Part shown: piece by piece, positions 24,101 through 30,770 of the stretch | Numbering within the stretch: position 1 is the stretch's first letter | Layout: the number at the start of each line of letters is the position of its first letter | Assembly (NCBI GenBank): GCA_963597395.1 | Contig: CAVBPX010000028.1 | Span: 1 to 30,770, forward strand | Length of the DNA: 30,770 bases | Origin: Hallerella sp963597395 | Lineage (GTDB): Bacteria; Fibrobacterota; Fibrobacteria; Fibrobacterales; Fibrobacteraceae | Reading direction: 5' to 3' | Notes under the pieces: model-generated | The model's database searches: none | What the model saw: the letters and a program-made list of their open reading frames with translations, nothing else | What the model was told of the DNA's origin: nothing | Position numbers and translations under genes: made by a program

Positions 24101-25468
24101 ATGGATATCCTTTCGAATATCGCCATTTTTGTGCTGGGACTTATCAGCCTGAGCTTTCTTGTCTTTATCCACGAACTGGGACATTTTCTGGTTGCCAAGT
24201 GGAATAAGGTCAAGGTCAACACGTTTTCCATCGGATTCGGGAAAAAACTGTTGCGCTTTAAAAAAGGCGAGACGGAATATTGCCTTTCGCTGATTCCCTT
24301 TGGCGGATACGTTTCGATGGAAGGGGAAAATTCCGAGGATGCCGATTCGAAGGATCCGGAAGCATTCGTGTCAAAAAGTGTCGGTGCGCGGGCGGCCATT
24401 GCCTTTGCCGGGCCTTTTGTGAACATCGCTTTTGCCTTTTTGCTGCTTGTCGGGCTTTACATGAAGGGCGTGGAAGAACCCGAATCTTCGCGCTTGATTG
24501 TGGGACTGGTCGCTCCGGAAAGCGCGGCCGAAAAGGCGGGAATTCTCCCGGGCGATACCATTTTTGAACTGGATGGAACGCCCACAAACGGTTGGGACGA
24601 TTTTCGCGAACGGGTCGGTGTGCGCCTCGGCGCGAGCGTTCCCGTGCGGCTTTTGCGCGGAGCCGATACGCTTCTCCTTTCAATAGTCCCCGAAGAGATG
24701 ATTATTCCGGGGAAGGATTCCGCGTCGGAAGACGTGCACATGGGCGTCGGCGAAGCGGGCATCTATCCGCGTCACCGCGTTGTCGTCAGCGGAAGGCCGC
24801 TTTCCGGAAGCGCAGCCGAAAAGGCCGGATTCTTACCGGGCGACACCATCGTCGAAATTGACCATCAGCGGATTTTCAAGTACAAGGATGTGGTCGAAAG
24901 GGTTAACGGCTCCGAAGGAAAGCCTCTTCTTGTGACAATCCATCGCGGACAGGATACGCTCGAAAAAAATCTCTCGGCCGTCTATAATCCCGAACACAAG
25001 CGCTATATGATAGGCATCCAGATGACCTACGTGATGTTCAAGGAAACGCATATCGTGAGTCGAAACTTCCCGGACGCCGTTCTCAAGGCTTGCGCCACCA
25101 GCTGGAAAATGACGACGAGCGTCTTCCGCTACTTTAAACGGATGTTCCAGGGACAGGTGAAGGCCGATGCCATGTCGGGACCGCTTACGATTGTCGCCGT
25201 CATGGGCAACGTGTGGCTCTCGGGCTTTGAGGACTTCTTGATGATCCTCGCGCTCATCAGCATCAACCTGGGAATCATGAACCTGCTTCCGCTCGCAATT
25301 ACGGACGGGGGAATTCTCCTCTTCCTTTTGATAGAAGCCATTCGCGGCAAGGCCATTTCGCAAGAAAAGCAGGCCGTCATCCAAAAAATCGCCATGGCGC
25401 TGTTCATCGCCCTCTTTATCTTTATCACATTCCTCGACATCGAAAAAATCGGTCTCTTTTTGAAGTAG
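24101..25468 (+). CDS. rseP: Site-2 intramembrane zinc metalloprotease (RseP)
   Basis: Protein of 455 residues (E. coli RseP is 450). It cleaves anti-sigma factors and remnant signal peptides within the inner membrane. The first membrane helix carries HELGHF (H24, E25, H28). Two PDZ domains follow, each with a GDTI segment (AGILPGDTIFELDG and AGFLPGDTIVEIDHQ). The C-terminal active-site loop reads NLLPLAITDGG, with D402 as third zinc ligand. This is a variant of the usual NLLPIPxLDGG, with TDGG in place of LDGG. A final hydrophobic helix ends the chain. There is no Shine-Dalgarno; TTTTTTTAGATTG (24081-24093) lies 7 bases before the ATG. It closes the conserved cluster and is followed by a terminator. 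Confidence 0.96.
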   Translation: MDILSNIAIFVLGLISLSFLVFIHELGHFLVAKWNKVKVNTFSIGFGKKLLRFKKGETEYCLSLIPFGGYVSMEGENSEDADSKDPEAFVSKSVGARAAIAFAGPFVNIAFAFLLLVGLYMKGVEEPESSRLIVGLVAPESAAEKAGILPGDTIFELDGTPTNGWDDFRERVGVRLGASVPVRLLRGADTLLLSIVPEEMIIPGKDSASEDVHMGVGEAGIYPRHRVVVSGRPLSGSAAEKAGFLPGDTIVEIDHQRIFKYKDVVERVNGSEGKPLLVTIHRGQDTLEKNLSAVYNPEHKRYMIGIQMTYVMFKETHIVSRNFPDAVLKACATSWKMTTSVFRYFKRMFQGQVKADAMSGPLTIVAVMGNVWLSGFEDFLMILALISINLGIMNLLPLAITDGGILLFLLIEAIRGKAISQEKQAVIQKIAMALFIALFIFITFLDIEKIGLFLK

Positions 25469-25484
25469 GGAAATTGAAAAAAGA

Positions 25485-25513
25485 GAACGCCCTCGGCGTT
25501 CCCTTTTGTTTTT
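25485..25513. terminator. Bidirectional rho-independent terminator between rseP and metY
   Basis: GAACGCC (25485-25491) and GGCGTTC (25495-25501) form a perfect 7-bp stem with loop CTC. TTTTGTTTTT follows on the plus strand, and an A-rich run (25476-25482, giving U's in the other direction) precedes it. It can serve rseP on the plus strand and metY on the minus strand. Confidence 0.9.
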
Positions 25514-25530
25514 GGGGATGTTCGTGTCTG

Positions 25531-26823
25531 TCAAATTTTGTCAAGAGCCTGGGCGAGGTCCTCGATGATGTCCTGGGCGTTTTCCGTTCCGATGGAAAGC
25601 CGGATGGTGTTTGGCCTAATGCCTTGGCTCAAAAGTTCCGCTTCGGTCAGCTGCGAATGCGTCGTCGTGGCCGGGTGAATGACGAGACTCTTGACGTCGG
25701 CGACATTTGCGAGGAGCGAAAAAATTTCCAGGCTGTCGATAAAGCGGAACGCTTCGTTTTGCCCGCCCTTGACCTCGAATGTAAAGATGCTCGCGCCGCC
25801 GTTCGGAAAATATTTTTGGTAAAGCGCATGGTCCGGGTGCCCGGGAAGCGATGGATGGTTCACCTTTTCGACTTTCGGATGGTGCCGTAAAAATTCGACG
25901 ACCTTTTTTGTGTTTTCAATGTGGCGGTCTATCCGAAGCGAAAGCGTCTCGGTCCCCTGCAAAAGAAGAAACGCGGCAAAGGGTGAAATGGTCGCGCCTT
26001 CGTCCCGGAGAAGAATCGCTCGGATATATGTGGTAAAAGCCGCGGGCCCAGCCGCATCGGCAAAGGAAATGCCGTGATAGCTCGGATTAGGAAATGCGAT
26101 GGGGACGTATTTTCCGGATGCCTTCCAGTTGAACTTTCCGGATTCCACGATGACGCCGCCGAGAGTCGTGCCGTGACCGCCGATGAATTTTGTCGCGGAA
26201 TGAACAACAATGTCTGCGCCGTGTTCAATGGGACGAATCAGGTAGGGCGTTCCGAACGTGTTATCGACAACGAGCGGAAGACCGTGGCGGTGTGCAATTT
26301 CCGCAATCGCGTCGATGTCCGGAATATCGGAATTCGGATTTCCCAGGGTTTCGATGTAAACTGCCTTGGTGTTTTCGCGGATGGCGCCTTCGACTTCCGA
26401 AAGATTGTGCGCATCGACGAATGTCGTCCGAATGCCAAACTGGGGGAGCGTGTGCTCGAGCAAATTCGAGGTTCCGCCGTAGATTGTCTTTTGGGCGACG
26501 ATGTGGTCGCCCGCCTGGGCGAGGGCCTGAATCGTGTAGGTGATGGCCGCGGCGCCGCTTGCGACGGCAAGTCCGGAAGTTCCTCCTTCGAGTGCGGCGA
26601 TACGCTCTTCGAAGACGGCTTGCGTCGAATTGGTGAGACGCCCGTAGATGTTTCCCGCGTCGCGGAGACCGAACCTGTCGGCGGCGTGCCTTGAACTGTG
26701 AAAAACATAGGAGGTGGTCGCATAGATGGGAACGGCCCGCGAATCGGTCGCCGGGTCGGCGTGTTCCTGCCCGACGTGAAGCTGGAGCGTTTCAAAACGG
26801 TATTTCTTGTTCGGATTCGTCAT
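25531..26823 (-). CDS. metY: O-acetylhomoserine sulfhydrylase (MetY type)
   Basis: Protein of 430 residues, of the length typical for O-acetyl-L-homoserine aminocarboxypropyltransferase. It belongs to the PLP-dependent Cys/Met metabolism family and makes homocysteine directly from O-acetylhomoserine and sulfide. Visible are FETLQLHVGQEHADPATDSRA, the substrate segment IYATTSYVF, NIYGRLTNSTQAVFEERIAALEGG, VVDNTFGTPYL and the PLP lysine K212 in HSATKFIGGHGT. The extra segment between GVIVESGKFNW and FADAAGPAAF is typical of MetY and distinguishes it from MetB/MetC. AAGGAG lies 9 bases upstream of the ATG. The gene is transcribed alone between a terminator and a 164-base upstream region. Confidence 0.95.
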   Translation of the reverse strand: MTNPNKKYRFETLQLHVGQEHADPATDSRAVPIYATTSYVFHSSRHAADRFGLRDAGNIYGRLTNSTQAVFEERIAALEGGTSGLAVASGAAAITYTIQALAQAGDHIVAQKTIYGGTSNLLEHTLPQFGIRTTFVDAHNLSEVEGAIRENTKAVYIETLGNPNSDIPDIDAIAEIAHRHGLPLVVDNTFGTPYLIRPIEHGADIVVHSATKFIGGHGTTLGGVIVESGKFNWKASGKYVPIAFPNPSYHGISFADAAGPAAFTTYIRAILLRDEGATISPFAAFLLLQGTETLSLRIDRHIENTKKVVEFLRHHPKVEKVNHPSLPGHPDHALYQKYFPNGGASIFTFEVKGGQNEAFRFIDSLEIFSLLANVADVKSLVIHPATTTHSQLTEAELLSQGIRPNTIRLSIGTENAQDIIEDLAQALDKI

Positions 26824-26866
26824 AGTGGTAAACTCCTTGGCCCGAGGCCGTGAATTGTTTTACGCG

Positions 26867-26940
26867 CTATAAGTTAAATCCGTTTGGGGCGTTTGTCCAA
26901 TACTGTTTTTTGATACGCAGTTATAGTTTTTTTCTATAAC
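26867..26940 (-). promoter_or_regulatory. metY upstream region with palindromic TTATAG motifs
   Basis: GTTATAG (26920-26926), seven T's and CTATAAC (26934-26940) form a perfect dyad with 7-bp arms. A third CTATAA sits at 26867-26872, next to the likely promoter. On the minus strand TTGGAC (26895-26900), 17 bases and TTAACT (26872-26877) could be a weak -35/-10 pair. The dyad would lie upstream of the -35, so it may bind an activator or an upstream repressor of methionine synthesis genes. The regulator is unknown. No SAM riboswitch was recognised in the short leader. Confidence 0.4.
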
Positions 26941-26976
26941 GCCAAATTTTTGAAAATTGAATTTTTAAAGGTGACC
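26941..26976 (+). repeat. Foldback repeat, copy 3, solitary right arm
   Basis: GCCAAATTTTTGAAAATTGA and the following bases to GGTGACC match the last 36 bases of copy 2 with one substitution (AAAGG for AGAGG). No left arm is found upstream, where the TTATAG dyad begins directly. The repeat ends 11 bases from the phosphatase stop codon on the opposite strand. It contains the small dyad AATTTT-TG-AAAATT. Confidence 0.85.
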
Positions 26977-26987
26977 TAGAGGGAACG

Positions 26988-27497
26988 TTATCCGTTTTGC
27001 GCAGAAAGAGCTTCGAGAAGCTTTGAACAGCCGGCAAAAATATCGTTCCACGTTTTGTCGAAATCTCCCGTGTACCAGGGGTCCGCCACGTCCCGCGGCG
27101 CGTCCGTGTAGTCGAGCAGAAGCGAGACTTTTCGAAGCCGTCTTTCGAAAGGCTTTCCGATAAACGTGGCGCATTCGTCCCGGTAAATTTTCGGCGGCAA
27201 AATCCAGCGCAGGTTCCGCAGATTGTTTTCGTCCATCAGAACGATGTAATCGAACTTTTCGAAATCGCGGACGGTCATCTGGCGCGCCTTTTTCCCCGCG
27301 CAGCCGATGCCGTGGCGCGCGAGAACCCTTTGGGCCGGCGGATAGACCGGATTCCCTATTTCCTCGGCGCTCGTCGCCGCACTTTCGACGTAAAAGTCCT
27401 TTTCGCGGTGCTCGATTTCGACAAGGCGCTTCAGAATGAATTCCGCCATCGGGCTTCGGCAAATGTTCCCGTGGCAGACAAAGAGAATGTTAGTCAT
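26988..27497 (-). CDS. Low-molecular-weight protein tyrosine phosphatase
   Basis: Protein of 169 residues (typical 150-160). The phosphate-binding loop VCHGNICRSPMAE gives nucleophile C8 and R14. The general acid is D139 in DPWYTGDF, a common family variant. Such enzymes dephosphorylate protein tyrosines (for example Wzc-type kinases) or, in some members, arginines. There is no kinase or capsule gene nearby. The ATG lies inside the end of hsdR (8-base overlap, AATGACTAA), which implies translational coupling to the restriction subunit. The stop is followed at once by a foldback repeat arm. Confidence 0.94.
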   Translation of the reverse strand: MTNILFVCHGNICRSPMAEFILKRLVEIEHREKDFYVESAATSAEEIGNPVYPPAQRVLARHGIGCAGKKARQMTVRDFEKFDYIVLMDENNLRNLRWILPPKIYRDECATFIGKPFERRLRKVSLLLDYTDAPRDVADPWYTGDFDKTWNDIFAGCSKLLEALSAQNG

Positions 27498-30400
27498 TTT
27501 GGGAAGATTCCGTGTAAGGCAGATGCTTTTCGGCGGCCATCAAATTGGGGGAATTTTCTTCCGTCTTGTCGGTTGAGAAGAATGAGGAAGAGCCTCCGAT
27601 TCCAAAATATTTTTCAAAGAAGCTTTTCAGCTTTTCGATGATTTGCGATTTTTTCTTGGTCCGGACGTTTCCGTCAAAGCGGGAAATTGGAGGCATCAGT
27701 TTGTCTATTCCTGTTCCGGAAGTCTTGATTTCTCCGTCGCGGAAGGCGTTTTCCATAAATTTCCGGGTCTCTTCCGGCTTGAGCCGCTCTTCGCCGATAA
27801 TTGCCTGGAGCTCCTGTTCCCTGTTCTCGGACACAAATCGGTTCCAGTCCCTTGGAATGTTTTCGGAACTGTTGATGGTTGCAATGAAGTTTTCGATGAG
27901 CTGCTTTTTGCTGCGAAGTTCCGGGCTTGCGCTGATTGCCTTGTCGATGGAAATAAGAATTTCCTTGTCTTCGCAGTGGGAGTCGTGATATTTTGCGACG
28001 AGCATTAGAATGTAGTCGATGTTGATTTCGATTTGTCGAATGAGCTCGACTTCAAAAACAACATCATCGTTGATGTCGGCGCTTTCCCTTTCCTTTTGCT
28101 CCTTTTTCCACAGTTCCCGTAAATCCTGATAGACGCTTAGATAGTCCTGAAGATCCCGCTCGGAAATCGTGTCGTTTTCGTTGAACTCGTCAAAGGATAA
28201 AAGCAGATTCCGCATCCGGAGAACGGCGCCGAACAGGGAAATGAACTCCTTTTGATTTTGAACGCCTTCAATGGGCAACGCCGACAGCGAAAATTTGTTT
28301 TCCAGTTTTTGAATGAGGTCCACGTATCCCGGCACCTGTTTTCCGTCGGAGTCCCTGAAACCGTAAAAGTAGTCCTTGAAACTTCGGATGAGAACGATGC
28401 CTCCCGCATCCTTGTCGCCGAACAGGGAAATTGCGCTGTCAACGCGCTTTTGCAAATTTCGAAAACAGACGATGTTTCCGAATGTCTTGACCGAGTTGAG
28501 AATCCGGTTCGTGCGGGAAAATGCCTGAATCAGCCCGTGCATTTTCAGATTTTTATCGACCCACAGCGTATTGAGGGTCGTGGCGTCGAAACCCGTCAGG
28601 AACATGTTTACGACAATCAGAAGGTCGAGTTCCTTGTTCTTCATGCGAAGGGAAACGTCCTTGTAGTAGTTTTGGAACCTGTCGCCCGACGTGTCGTAGT
28701 TTGTGTGGAACATTTTGTTATAGTCGGCGATGGCCTCTTCCAAAAAGTCGCGGGAAGGTTTGTCGAGCGCCGACGTGTCTTCGGAATTTTCCTCGTCGAG
28801 GTTCCCGTTCTGTTCTTCGTTTGCCGCATAGCTGAAGATGGTCGCAATTTTTAGCTTCTTTGAAGGGTCGGCTGCCATTTGGCTTTGAAATTCCTTGTAG
28901 TAGAGCTTTGCCATGGCGATGCTCGATACGGCAAAGATGGAATTGAAACCGTTTAGGCGCTGCTTCTTTTTGATTTCTTCGATTTTGGACCGTTCGCCGG
29001 TTGCGACTTCTTCGATGTTTGTGAGTTTGTTAAAAAAGTAATTTTTGTTTCCGCGATATGTCTTTTGGTCGAAATGTTCCAGAATGTATTTTGTGACAAG
29101 CCGAATGCGCTCCGGCGCCATCATCACCTTTTCGCGGTTGATATCCCAGACCATTTCGTCCGTGATGTCTTCGTTCGTGTCCATTGTTTTGATGTAGTCC
29201 ACGCGAAAGGGAAGAACGTTCCGGTCGCTTATGGCATCGACTATCGTGTAGCTGTGGAGCCTTTCTCCGAAGGTTTGGGCGGTTGTAAAATATTCGGAAG
29301 AGGCGCTTCCCGAGTTTACGGGGAAAATCGGCGTCCCCGTGAAACCGAACAGATGATATTTTTTGAAGTTCTTGACGATTGCCGTGTGCATGTCGCCAAA
29401 CTGGCTGCGATGACATTCGTCAAAGATGATGACCACGTGCTTTGCGTAAACGGCGTGCCCCGGATTTTTTTTAATAAAGGTGGAGAGCTTTTGGATTGTG
29501 GTGATGATAATGCGTGCGTCCGGATTTTCCAGCTGTTTTTTCAAAATGGCAGTAGAGGTGTTGCTGTTTGCCGCCCCTTTTTCAAATCGGTCGTATTCCT
29601 TCATGGTCTGGTAGTCCAGATCCTTGCGGTCAACCACGAACAGCACCTTGTCGATATAGGGAAGTCCGGAGGCAAGCCTTGCCGTTTTGAAGGAGGTGAG
29701 GGTTTTGCCGGAACCCGTCGTATGCCAAATGTATCCGCCGCCTTCTATCGTTCCGTACTTTTTGTAGTTGTTGGCAATTTCGATTCGGTTGAGGATTCGT
29801 TCGGTTGCCGTAATCTGATACGGCCGCATTACCATCAGCATTTCTTCGGATGTAAAGACGCAATATTTGGTGAGAATGTTCAGAAGGGTGTGCCTGGCAA
29901 AAAATGTCCTTGTAAAGTCAATCAGGTCGGGAATGGTACGGTTGCCGGCGTCCGCCCAGAAACTGGTAAATTCAAAGCTGTTGCTGGTTCTGGATTTGCT
30001 CGAACCGCGTTTTTCGTTTTCTTTTTCGGCGTTTTTGCGTGTGCTGTTTGAATAGTACTTGGTGTTTGTTCCGTTGGAAATGACAAAAATCTGGACGTAT
30101 TCGTAAAGCCCGGACCCTGCAAAAAAGGAATCCCGTTGATAGCGATTGATTTGGTTGAAGGCTTCCTTGATGGCGACGCCCCGCCGCTTGAGTTCCACGT
30201 GCACTAACGGCAGGCCGTTGACGAGAATCGTGACATCGTAGCGGTTGTCGAATTTTGCGCCGGCGTTCTTTCCGACCGCATACTGGTTGATGACCTGCAG
30301 CCTGTTGTTGTGGATGTTCTTTTTGTCGATAAGCGTGATGTTTTTGGATGTGCCGTCGTCGCGAATCAGGACCTTGACGTTGTCTTCCTGAATTGTTCGG

Positions 30401-30696
30401 GTCTTTTCGACCGTGTGCTCGTTTGGATTGGCAATGGCGCTATTGAAGAAGGCGCTCCATTCCTTTTCGGAAAAGCGGTACCCGTTCAGTTCTTCGATTT
30501 TTTTTCGAAGGTTGAGGACGAGATCCTTTTCGTTATGAATCGGCAGGTATTCGTAGCCCTGTTCTTGCAAAAGCCGAATGAATTCCGCTTCCAGTTCCGC
30601 TTCGCTTTGGTAGGACTCGGATCGCCTTTTAACGGGTTTGTATTCCGTAACTACCGTATTTTCGTTTGTTTCCGCGATAATATTGAACTGGCTCAT
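27490..30696 (-). CDS. hsdR: Type I restriction enzyme R subunit (HsdR)
   Basis: Protein of 1068 residues, EcoR124I-like. The N-terminal nuclease has YDVTILVNGLPLVHVELK with D154, E168 and K170, and the QxxxY motif Q182-x3-Y186. Positions match EcoR124I D151/E165/K167 closely. The SF2 motor follows: TTGSGKTLTS (K331), VIIFDECHRSQFG (D426), FGFTGTP, VVNMFLTGFDATTL and QAFSRTNRI. A helical C-terminal domain ends with about 35 polar residues after the usual FFEKYFGI end. HsdR translocates and cuts unmodified DNA only when joined to HsdM and HsdS, and neither is in view; they may lie beyond 30770 or elsewhere. The start is the ATG at 30696 (MSQFNIIAETNENTVV). A TTG-initiated extension inside the repeat is rejected. 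It has no Shine-Dalgarno of its own. Confidence 0.95.
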   Translation of the reverse strand: MSQFNIIAETNENTVVTEYKPVKRRSESYQSEAELEAEFIRLLQEQGYEYLPIHNEKDLVLNLRKKIEELNGYRFSEKEWSAFFNSAIANPNEHTVEKTRTIQEDNVKVLIRDDGTSKNITLIDKKNIHNNRLQVINQYAVGKNAGAKFDNRYDVTILVNGLPLVHVELKRRGVAIKEAFNQINRYQRDSFFAGSGLYEYVQIFVISNGTNTKYYSNSTRKNAEKENEKRGSSKSRTSNSFEFTSFWADAGNRTIPDLIDFTRTFFARHTLLNILTKYCVFTSEEMLMVMRPYQITATERILNRIEIANNYKKYGTIEGGGYIWHTTGSGKTLTSFKTARLASGLPYIDKVLFVVDRKDLDYQTMKEYDRFEKGAANSNTSTAILKKQLENPDARIIITTIQKLSTFIKKNPGHAVYAKHVVIIFDECHRSQFGDMHTAIVKNFKKYHLFGFTGTPIFPVNSGSASSEYFTTAQTFGERLHSYTIVDAISDRNVLPFRVDYIKTMDTNEDITDEMVWDINREKVMMAPERIRLVTKYILEHFDQKTYRGNKNYFFNKLTNIEEVATGERSKIEEIKKKQRLNGFNSIFAVSSIAMAKLYYKEFQSQMAADPSKKLKIATIFSYAANEEQNGNLDEENSEDTSALDKPSRDFLEEAIADYNKMFHTNYDTSGDRFQNYYKDVSLRMKNKELDLLIVVNMFLTGFDATTLNTLWVDKNLKMHGLIQAFSRTNRILNSVKTFGNIVCFRNLQKRVDSAISLFGDKDAGGIVLIRSFKDYFYGFRDSDGKQVPGYVDLIQKLENKFSLSALPIEGVQNQKEFISLFGAVLRMRNLLLSFDEFNENDTISERDLQDYLSVYQDLRELWKKEQKERESADINDDVVFEVELIRQIEINIDYILMLVAKYHDSHCEDKEILISIDKAISASPELRSKKQLIENFIATINSSENIPRDWNRFVSENREQELQAIIGEERLKPEETRKFMENAFRDGEIKTSGTGIDKLMPPISRFDGNVRTKKKSQIIEKLKSFFEKYFGIGGSSSFFSTDKTEENSPNLMAAEKHLPYTESSQND

Positions 30697-30726
30697 GGTG
30701 TAAAAATAATCATTTATGGTCACCTC
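30693..30726 (-). promoter_or_regulatory. Repeat-derived ribosome binding site and six-codon leader ORF before hsdR
   Basis: On the minus strand the end of foldback copy 4 supplies GAGGTG (30721-30726). Seven bases later ATG (30713) opens a frame for MIIFTP, and its TGA stop (30693-30695) overlaps the hsdR ATG as ATGA. hsdR itself has no ribosome binding site, so re-initiation after this leader is a plausible way to start it. Expression is not shown. Confidence 0.45.
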
Positions 30727-30770
30727 TAAAAATTCAATTTTCAAAAATTTGGTTGCGACGCTTCGCGCTG
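30718..30770 (-). repeat. Foldback (MITE-like) repeat, copy 4, cut by window end
   Basis: GGTCACCTCTAAAAATTCAA and the following bases to the window end are the reverse complement of the right arm of copies 1 and 2, with essentially no differences over 53 bases. In element orientation the end GACC is followed by ATAA, the same four bases as next to copy 1. The rest of the element lies beyond the window. Confidence 0.85.

Noticed and set aside
26941..26976. Foldback arm copy 3 as a terminator of the phosphatase gene
   Set aside because: The only dyad is a 6-bp AT-only stem with a 2-base loop, too weak for an intrinsic terminator on the minus strand.
26824..26987. SAM or cobalamin riboswitch in front of metY
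   Set aside because: The distance from the likely promoter to the start is about 50 bases, and no kink-turn or conserved core of these riboswitches is visible; the dyad present is short and AT-rich.
30697..30744. Extended hsdR start (TTG) inside the foldback repeat
   Set aside because: The extra 16 residues are encoded by the repeat and adjacent bases and are not family-like; the ATG at 30696 gives the expected N-terminus and nuclease residue positions close to EcoR124I.

Overview
This is a chromosomal stretch from a Gram-negative bacterium, most likely a member of Fibrobacterota such as a Fibrobacter-like gut cellulose degrader. That assignment is inference. It rests on a secreted GH74 xyloglucanase with a C-terminal tail resembling type IX secretion signals (a trait of the Fibrobacterota/Bacteroidota group), an rpsB upstream element matching TAnnTTTG, many genes without a Shine-Dalgarno, and overall codon use. 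No rRNA, tRNA, CRISPR array, prophage or intact transposase gene was found.

Left part (1-12417): a foldback repeat is followed by a tight recC-recB-recD operon (overlaps of 1 and 8 bases), then a GH74 xyloglucanase 43 bases downstream. A DtxR/MntR-type metal regulator lies convergent to it. The regulator's promoter abuts a second, complete copy of the foldback repeat.

Middle part (12417-25513): a small predicted secreted protein, purT and polA are followed by the classic cluster rpsB-tsf-pyrH-frr-uppS-cdsA-dxr-rseP. These genes cover translation, UMP phosphorylation, ribosome recycling, undecaprenyl and phospholipid precursors, the MEP isoprenoid pathway and a site-2 protease. The cluster is interrupted between tsf and pyrH by a terminator and a solitary N6-adenine-type DNA methyltransferase. 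PolA keeps its polymerase and 5' nuclease motifs but has lost key 3'-5' proofreading residues.

Right part (25531-30770, minus strand): a metY-type sulfhydrylase, then an hsdR (type I restriction motor/nuclease) gene overlapping a low-molecular-weight tyrosine phosphatase gene by 8 bases. No hsdM or hsdS is in view. This two-gene cassette lies between two oppositely oriented arms of the foldback repeat.

The least expected structure is the repeat family. It has four copies (1-137, 12215-12337, 26941-26976, 30718 to the window end), with 17-bp terminal inverted repeats ending in GAGGTGACC. The one complete copy is flanked by ACAA on both sides, and the whole length folds back on itself. Its terminal GAGGTG appears to act as a ribosome binding site for a six-codon leader peptide whose stop overlaps the hsdR start.
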